This document shows, piece by piece, positions 12,001 through 15,742 of a stretch of DNA of 15,742 bases. A program made the position numbers and the translations under genes. The notes below the pieces were generated by a model. That model was not told where the DNA came from and ran no database searches. It saw nothing but the letters and a program-made list of their open reading frames with translations. Numbering within the stretch: the first letter of the stretch is position 1; each line of letters opens with the position of its first letter. Source of the DNA: Acanthamoeba lenticulata (Eukaryota > Discosea > Longamoebia > Acanthamoebidae); contig NAVB01004158.1 of NCBI GenBank assembly GCA_002179805.1, positions 1-15,742 on the forward strand, in the 5' to 3' direction.

Positions 12001-15000
12001 ATGTCGACCGTGCTCGCGTACACCGTCATCGTGTCCAGGTCGAGGGCAAACTTGAGGAGGGCAACGGTGGAGGCGATGACACCAGCGGGTGAACGATGAA
12101 GCTCATTGATGAGCATGCCGTAGGGCGTGGCGAGCAGCTTCGGGTTGGTCGTCGGGACCTCCTTGGGCTCGTCACGGAGCGAGGCCGGCAGGTAGCGCCC
12201 GGGCTCGAAGAGCACGCTGTCGAGCACGTCCTGCAGCTGCTTGCTCTTGAGCGCGTGGATGCGATCCTCGGTCGAGAAGAAGCTGAGGATGAGCGGCAGC
12301 CGGATGTAGGGCACGGTTAGGTAGGAGATCAGCAGCTCCGAGTCGCGCTGGCCGATCGCGTCCTCGAAGTTGGGCAGGTTCTTAATGTGCAGGACGTCGT
12401 CCTCCGTGTTGACGGTGTGCGGCGCCGTAAGGAAGGACGGCGTGGCCGTCGACGGGAACCTGTGCGTGAAGGGCTTCTTCTTGGGCCGGCAGTAGAGGAA
12501 GAAGCCCGGCTGGTAGGCGTTCACCAAGTACTCGCCCATATCAAACTTCCACCTGAACACAAGCGTGGCCGCGCGACGATCAGCGCCTAGAGACCACAAG
12601 CGAACAAGGGAGGGCGAGAGTAGCGCACTTGAGCTCGGCGTGCTTCTGGGTCCACGGAGCCGGTCGGGGGAAGGCCTCGTCCTCGGTGTTCATGAAGTAC
12701 TTGAAGTAGAACGCGATGTCGCGGTAGCACGCGAACTCGGGGTAGTTCTTGATGATCAGCCACTGCTCGCCCGAGATATAGGTGTGGATGTCGCCCTGGT
12801 CGAACGCTGAATTGTCGAACATTTCAGTTGAAGTGCCGAAACGTGAGCTGGAGTCAGGGCGAAGCTTGGAGAGGGAGAGAAATTTCTAAAAGTGCCATCA
12901 CCGTACCGAGCTCCGCACACACTTGGGCGAGGAAGCGATTGTTGGCCTGGTCCTGGCCCATGCCATTCTCCCAGGAAAAGATGTGGTTGGAGGGCGGGAT
13001 CTCGTCGAGCTGGTCGGCAAAGTAGTCAAGCACAGAGGTACGCGCGATGTTGAGCTCGGCCGAGTGGACCTCGATGGTCTCGCTCTGGTCGCCAAACTTG
13101 CCCGTGCTGAGGCCGTAGCCGTGAAGGCCGTTGTGGCCCATGAGGTGAAGGCTCACCTCTGACGGGATGTCGGTCGCGCGCTTGCGCATGGCGGCGTCGG
13201 CGATCGCGGCAATGCAGGCAGGCACGATGATGCGCACGGCGTCAAACGAGCGGGTGGCCTGCAGGGCAAAGGCCGACGAGGCAAAGTGCTCGATGATGCG
13301 CTGGAGCAGCACCAGAATGTCGAGCTGCAGCGCATAGCGGATGGGCGTGCGCCACACGCAGTTGGCGTAGTCCGGGTTGCTGTGGCCCTTGGGTACAGGC
13401 ACCAGCTGGGTGAAGGTGTACTCGATGAGGGCGCACTTGAGGAAGCTCGTGTTCTTGATCGTGTGGGTCTGCACCGAGATGAGCGTGCACAGCTTGTCGC
13501 AGTAGCGAATGGCCGCCAGCGCTTCCTCAAAGTTGGTCACCCGAGCAGGAAGCTGGAGCATGTCGACGGGCACGTATTTGGGCAGCTTGATCGGCAGGCC
13601 CGCGAGACCATCGACGTCCTCTTCGCGCAGCAGTCGGTCAAAGAACGGGTGGAGGCCCCACTGGTAGTCGGCCCGGTTGCCGTCGTCGAGCTGCAGCAGC
13701 GGCGGCGCGCCGGCCGACTGGTCGTTGACGGGCAGGCCCTTGACGGCCTCCTCGACGACATCGATCCGGCGCTTGACGTCGGCGAGCTGGTGGGCGGTGA
13801 TGCGCTCGTCGTCGGCGTTGCTGAACTTGACGGCCGTGTAGGCTAGCTGCTCGCAGGCCATCTTGATCAGGCGGATGTCGGATCCGCTGAGCGAGGGCAC
13901 AAAGTGGAGGTCGTTGTCGATGAGCGCCACCATCTGCGCGCGCAGGATGAACCCGGCCTGTTTGGCCTTGACCACCGAGAGGCCCTTGCGCCGCATGAGG
14001 TAGTAGAACGACTCCAGCACGCAGCGATAGTAGGCCGTTGATCCACGCTGGGGCGACCGCCAGTCGATGGCCGGGTCGTCCTTGTTCGCCACCAGCGACT
14101 CTTCGAGCGGCTTTCCGGTCAAGAAACTGCCATCACAACGTTGCGAGATCAGCACTAGATTAAAAAGCCGGAAAGGAGGGGCCAGCGCCGTACGGCAGGA
14201 GGTAGTCGTAGATCTTGTCTGGAGTGTTTTGCTTGGCCTGATAGACGACCAGCTTGAAGAGGAAGGCCCAGAAGGCGTCGTCGTAGATGCGCGCCAGAGG
14301 GATATCGTCAAATGCCAGACACGTTTTGTACCTGTCCACACGGGTGGGGTGAGAAATCTCACACAACACGACCCATGGACGAAGGGTGTTCATCGCGTCA
14401 GATCACGGCGTACATAATCTTGGGTGGTCTCTGTACAGAGGCGGGGTGGTAGGAGAGCCCGCGCAGGGGGTCGGTGTTGACCAGGACGAAGCGGAAAGAC
14501 TCGGCGGCGACCCTTTCCAGAATGTACATCATCGAGTGGTCGTTCAGGCCGCCCGGAATGATCATGAACTCGCCCTCCTTGATCGACTTGATTTGCTTGG
14601 TGAAGCCGCGGAGGAAGTGGATGAGCTGCGCGCCGCCCTTCACAGCGAGTGCAAACTGTGTGCGTGTGTGTTTTTACAAAAAAAAAAAGGTAAGAAGCAG
14701 AACACAGGCCCAGCACTACCGCACACGAGAATCGGTGGATGGGCATGTACCTTGCGCCCCAAGGCCTTGGCGTCCTTGAAGAGCTCGTTGATGGCATCCA
14801 GGTGCTGCAGGTCAGCATGCTCAAAGCCGTTGAGGAACGACTTTTGCTCCTGCAGCGCACGGTCCAGCCCGAGCGAAAAGACGGCCAGCGAGGGCGGAAC
14901 CGACCCGCCGTCGAGCCCGGTACCCTCGAGGAAGGCGTCACCGAACTCGCCTGGAGCCAGAAGAGTACTTGTGAGCGTCGACGGTCTTAAGATGATGAAA

Positions 15001-15742
15001 TTTGAGCACAAAAAGTATACCGAGGAAGGCGGGATGGATCCAGATTGGCGGTGGCCGCTTGTAGAGTGACTGCAGGCTCATGTGTTCGAACATCTGCCGC
15101 TCAGCTGCGCGCAACATAGTTTGAGTTAGACTCGTCACGAGGAAACCTTGCCAGGTGAGAATCCAGGCTGGCGACATGTACCTTGCTCTTTCTCGACCTC
15201 CCAGAAGCTGAAGATGCGGTTGAGCTGGCTAGACTGCTTCACGGCCTGTTCACGACCCGGAATGGAAATAATAATAATTTTAAAATTGATGTATTGCTTA
15301 TTATTGAGCTGTGGCGGACGTACGTCTATGCTCATCGTGTGCGGCCGGAACTCGAAGTACTTGATCAAGAGGCCCGGCGCAAAAGACTCGTTGGTGGAGG
15401 CAAAGAGAAAGATGGAGTCCGTGGAGACAGCAAAGCGACCATCCGGGGTCTGGAAGACACCCTTGTTGATCGTACTGCACACCTTGCCGTTCACGTAGGT
15501 CGTCATGTGGCGCGAGCCGCCCCAGCCGCCGCCCATCGTGATCACGACCCTGATAGTAGAAATAAAAATATAATTAATAAACTTTCTCTCATGCATTGTC
15601 TTGCCGCGCGAGGAAACTAGCTACGAACCTGGTCCACTTCTTTTCCTTCATCCAGGCCTCACGCACGCCGTACTCGCCAAAGATGCCCACGCCACCGGTT
15701 TTGGAGATGTAGGCCTCTCCTTCAGTCTGCTTATTGGCAAAG
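1..15742 (-). CDS. Giant multidomain DUF3638/DUF3645 P-loop ATPase-like protein with two LamG/ConA-like domains and EF-hands (partial at both ends)
   Basis: One spliced minus-strand gene fills the window. Exons in gene order: 15742-15629 (partial), 15549-15324, 15245-15182, 15104-15021, 14950-14751, 14655-14414, 14331-14194, 14126-12907, 12806-12629, 12552-11309, 11103-10897, 10758-9947, 9851-9714, 9644-9512, 9428-9248, 9139-9037, 8958-8739, 8653-8397, 8277-8140, 8071-6929, 6860-6480, 6375-6303, 6234-5365, 5293-5127, 5059-4923, 4839-4407, 4323-4197, 4117-3945, 3866-3611, 3529-3416, 3330-3252, 3181-3101, 3021-2604, 2527-2382, 2299-1768, 1691-1521, 1436-1126, 1059-726, 649-80, 2-1 (partial). 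Every junction keeps phase and the joined frame stays open for 4,138 codons; no start or stop codon of the gene is inside. Several junctions rebuild family-typical strings, such as SSE|FAHPD, DG|CIDYRE and NFQ|VAQYLL. The product is probably intracellular. It belongs to a large-protein family with unknown biochemical role, so I give no gene symbol. Exon 11 and the start of exon 22 are the least certain parts. Confidence 0.9.
80..649 (-). other. C-proximal laminin-G/ConA-like domain (exon 39, residues ~3949-4138)
   Basis: A single 190-codon exon. Seen: QYTVTMELMLDERPE (first strands), VALFNTALYNEKPANVYVSAEGKLGL, GKWHVVSLAVDTTAGTIMIYIDGKL (the W-H-V-V ... Y-I-D-G-K signature), VCLFGSKDAGETLGGNLKSFYFEDRVF (closing strands). 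Order and spacing match LamG / concanavalin-A-like lectin folds better than the N-proximal copy. The exon ends GPA with donor GTATGC; the next exon begins at position 2 and leaves the window. Confidence 0.8.
726..1040 (-). other. Glu-rich coiled coil after the EF-hands (exon 38)
   Basis: After FVDMVRDPDAKLEDLDKE and a glycine-rich break (MGGGSKTGGAG), the segment EELRQLREQQQAEQKLIEEEE...REREFEQKIRRELMEEEEA has a coiled-coil-like heptad pattern of about 50 residues, then EGGPNPKLIG. It probably dimerises or spaces the calcium-binding part from the C-terminal sandwich domain. Confidence 0.7.
1041..1142 (-). other. EF-hand loop 4 (canonical), split by intron 37, residues ~3832-3843
   Basis: D-K-N-Q-D-G is encoded at 1142-1126, and its last codon is completed by position 1059; C-I-D-Y-R-E follows at 1058-1041. 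After splicing the loop fits the consensus at positions 1, 3, 5, 6, 8, 9 and 12. It follows helix TAEDILDFIRTA and precedes FVDMV. That a perfect loop is restored only by splicing is good support for this exon junction. Confidence 0.88.
1215..1250 (-). other. EF-hand loop 3 (canonical), residues ~3796-3807
   Basis: Codons D-T-S-R-N-G-L-I-T-P-A-E, preceded by LLLFDAFRLF and followed by LWGAFDWL. The ligand positions D, S, N, T and E and the Gly at position 6 are present. The next loop begins 36 residues later, the standard spacing of a paired EF-hand lobe. Confidence 0.88.
2059..2094 (-). other. EF-hand loop 1 (canonical), residues ~3568-3579
   Basis: Twelve codons D-Q-D-R-S-G-D-L-S-E-A-E, preceded by helix LRKAFHLF and followed by FKQM. 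Positions 1, 3, 5, 6, 8, 9 and 12 (D, D, S, G, L, S, E) meet the calcium-binding consensus. A degenerate partner loop follows (about 1971-1936; S-D-G-G-N-G-A-L-D-Y-A-R, lacking the acidic residue at positions 1 and 12), so this pair has one likely functional site. Confidence 0.85.
2382..3330 (-). other. Helical and Q/E-rich connector (exons 31-34, residues ~3258-3499)
   Basis: Exons 31-32 (DAKVLVDVAAWLVINSMHSERIQ, FNQLCIQNVSNVWRKNAF) are helical. Exon 33 (3021-2604) has KSLQVFREPIDFSVEACVPVPKPF, a basic QQKRKKKPKT patch, an Ala-rich segment, ERRRRDKAKRKRLL, and ends in a Gln/Glu tract EQEQEREQQQEQE that continues across the intron into QEQEIEIEKYVDLAYSRDEE. This is probably a solvent-exposed, partly disordered or coiled linker between the ATPase and the EF-hand part. 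No enzymatic motif. Confidence 0.6.
3416..5059 (-). other. DUF3645 region and second motor half (exons 25-30, residues ~2845-3257)
   Basis: Exon 25 gives RTRAKLAVPFVGKDVPSQSSE, joined to exon 26 FAHPDVILGLTILAYRYEGL. The R-x-x-LAVP-x-x-x-KD-x-PS-x-x-SEF-x-HPDV pattern is the hallmark of DUF3645 as I know it. Exon 27 carries KLSESGQALGGEMLFGRRIGFSGTPSDLMP, with FSGTPSD at 4257-4237 (residues ~3057-3063). Exon 28 has FHALIDTGALITGMTNFQ. Exon 29 has GVVFLDEFDRK. Exon 30 has GAFRMRGIGKGQTIHLYIIPE, with RMRGIGKGQ at 3521-3495 (residues ~3223-3231). The FSGTPS and RxRGxGxGQ strings sit where SF2 motors keep motif III (SAT/GTA) and motif VI (QxxGRxGR). Family membership is strong; motor activity is inference. 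Confidence 0.8.
3867..3944 (-). other. Intron 28 with a GC donor (GC-AG)
   Basis: The exon side reads TTCCAG, the intron starts GCACGT and ends CGTACAG. GC in phase 0 gives MTNFQ-VAQYLL. The GT two bases further in would shift the frame of the conserved VAQYLLANGL segment. Confidence 0.75.
5699..5710 (-). other. Walker B / motif II DEVD
   Basis: Four codons D-E-V-D preceded by hydrophobic GVLIM and followed by LILHPLKSELNFPIG. They lie 133 residues after the P-loop, a plausible spacing for an SF2-type RecA domain. The Asp-Glu pair is intact. Confidence 0.8.
6092..6109 (-). other. Walker A / P-loop GQGKTT
   Basis: Codons read G-Q-G-K-T-T inside MIMGQGKTTVVG. All residues needed for phosphate binding (GxGKT) are present. 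Confidence 0.85.
6376..6479 (-). other. Intron 21, acceptor uncertain
   Basis: The donor is a classic AAG|GTAAGC. The only in-frame AG acceptor gives exon 22 starting at 6375 (SESLAQ). The eight in-frame codons just upstream, V-I-A-L-Y-A-V-Q (6399-6376), look like conserved coding sequence. No AG allows them to be included: the preceding AG at 6434-6433 is followed by an in-frame TGA. Confidence 0.6.
9140..9247 (-). other. Intron 15 with a GC donor (GC-AG)
   Basis: The exon side reads CTCTACAG and the intron starts GCACGT, ending CCACACAG. Using the nearby GT (9243-9242) would end the exon in phase 0 and give an immediate TGA in the next exon. The GC donor gives phase 2 and the sequence TRLYS-VDHVNLF. 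Confidence 0.75.
9862..9935. repeat. G12 homopolymer and interrupted (CAA)n microsatellite in intron 12
   Basis: On the plus strand a run of 12 G (9862-9873) is followed by CAA repeats (about 9883-9898), an A-rich spacer with a nine-base or longer A run, and a second CAA block (about 9918-9935). On the coding strand these form TTG repeats, a T tract and a C12 run close to the splice acceptor of exon 13, so they make up its pyrimidine tract. Confidence 0.9.
10897..11103 (-). other. Exon 11: acidic then basic low-complexity cassette (residues ~1237-1305)
   Basis: The acceptor follows a pyrimidine-rich CTCCTTTAG and the donor is GTACCG. The 207 nt exon encodes a run of Glu/Asp (EEDEMEENVEEGERMEEEEEE) followed by an Arg/Lys/Ser-rich stretch (GRKGKRKLS, then SSRRRLL). 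Both flanking introns are phase 1, so the exon can be included or skipped without a frame change. It lies between the two longest introns in the window (205 and 138 bp). Codon choice is less GC-biased than in neighbouring exons. The basic part resembles a nuclear-localisation type cluster, but that is only a composition argument. It is the least certain exon of the model together with the start of exon 22. Confidence 0.6.
11104..11308 (-). other. Intron 10, longest intron (205 bp)
   Basis: Donor GTACCC, acceptor CTCCTTTAG. It is AT-richer than the exons. I looked for a box C/D or H/ACA small RNA and for an additional exon and saw nothing I can support. Confidence 0.7.
11309..15104 (-). other. 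Large alpha-helical region upstream of the ATPase core (exons 4-10, residues ~135-1236)
   Basis: About 1,100 residues over seven exons, including two of the longest (14126-12907 and 12552-11309). No catalytic motif was recognised. Hydrophobic heptad-like patterns, repeated short helices and few glycines suggest a helical-repeat scaffold. Visible landmarks include GLSYHPASVQRPPK near 14440, a DIPLARIYDDAFW string near 14290, SFLKCALIEYTF near 13430 and TTRHTWNMKLLPVP near 11600. Proteins with DUF3638 characteristically carry a very long upstream region of this kind, and position and order fit that. No transmembrane segment or signal peptide is apparent. A scaffold or regulatory role is inference. 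Confidence 0.55.
15182..15742 (-). other. N-proximal concanavalin/laminin-G-like domain (exons 1-3, residues ~1-134)
   Basis: Seen: an F-A-N-K-Q start, then GIFGEYG, KKWTRVVITMGG, a YVNGKVCST strand, a TDSIFLFAS strand and KYFEFR. The W-(T/H)-x-V-x-(I/V) strand followed by Y-(V/I)-(N/D)-G-K and a short reporting strand before 'F' is the usual signature of LamG/ConA-like beta sandwiches. Exon 1 begins before the window, so part of the domain is missing. Introns at 15550-15628 and 15246-15323 interrupt it. Exon 3 (AVKQSSQLNRIFSFWEVEKEQ) looks like the end of the fold plus a helix. In multidomain eukaryotic proteins such folds bind proteins, lipids or sugars; the ligand here is unknown. Confidence 0.65.

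Noticed and set aside
1..15742. Mobile elements, CRISPR, tRNA or rRNA genes
   Set aside because: No terminal repeats, spaced direct repeats, clover-leaf or rRNA-like sequence was found. The window is accounted for by exons and short introns of one gene.

Overview
The window reads as eukaryotic genomic DNA lying entirely inside one very large, intron-rich gene on the minus strand. Both ends of the gene are outside the window. Coding DNA is strongly GC-rich, and introns are short (66-205 bp, most 67-85 bp) and relatively AT-rich. There are no bacterial-style operons, ribosome binding sites or terminators. A GC-rich genome with many small introns and giant cytosolic multidomain proteins suggests a free-living protist, most like the amoebozoan Acanthamoeba. 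That assignment is inference, not proof.

I spliced the minus strand by hand. Forty exons (two truncated by the window ends) and 39 introns join into a single open frame of 4,138 complete codons, about 12.4 kb of coding sequence. Intron phase matches at all 39 junctions. Thirty-seven introns are GT-AG, two need a GC donor, and one GT-AG junction (intron 21) has a doubtful acceptor. Residues below are numbered from the first complete codon in the window, at the high-coordinate end.

Layout in gene order, from 15742 down to 1: (1) a concanavalin/laminin-G-like sandwich (exons 1-3); (2) a long, mostly helical region without a recognisable enzyme motif (exons 4-10); (3) a small acidic-then-basic low-complexity exon (exon 11); (4) a further large region with a lysine/glutamate-rich linker (exons 12-20); (5) an ATPase-like core matching the DUF3638/DUF3645 families (exons 21-30), with a P-loop (GQGKTT), a DEVD Walker B, an FSGTPS motif and an RMRGIGKGQ motif; (6) a Q/E-rich stretch (exon 33); (7) four EF-hand-type units, three with canonical calcium loops (exons 35-38); (8) a glutamate-rich coiled coil (exon 38); (9) a second laminin-G/ConA-like domain (exon 39). 

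The architecture suggests a calcium-responsive, NTP-driven machine framed by two ligand- or protein-binding sandwich domains. The family has no well-established function. The most interesting observation is that the motif set of the DUF3638/DUF3645 core resembles SF2 motors, SecA in particular. No other genes, RNA genes, mobile elements or CRISPR arrays are supported. Long plus-strand open frames are GC-driven shadows.
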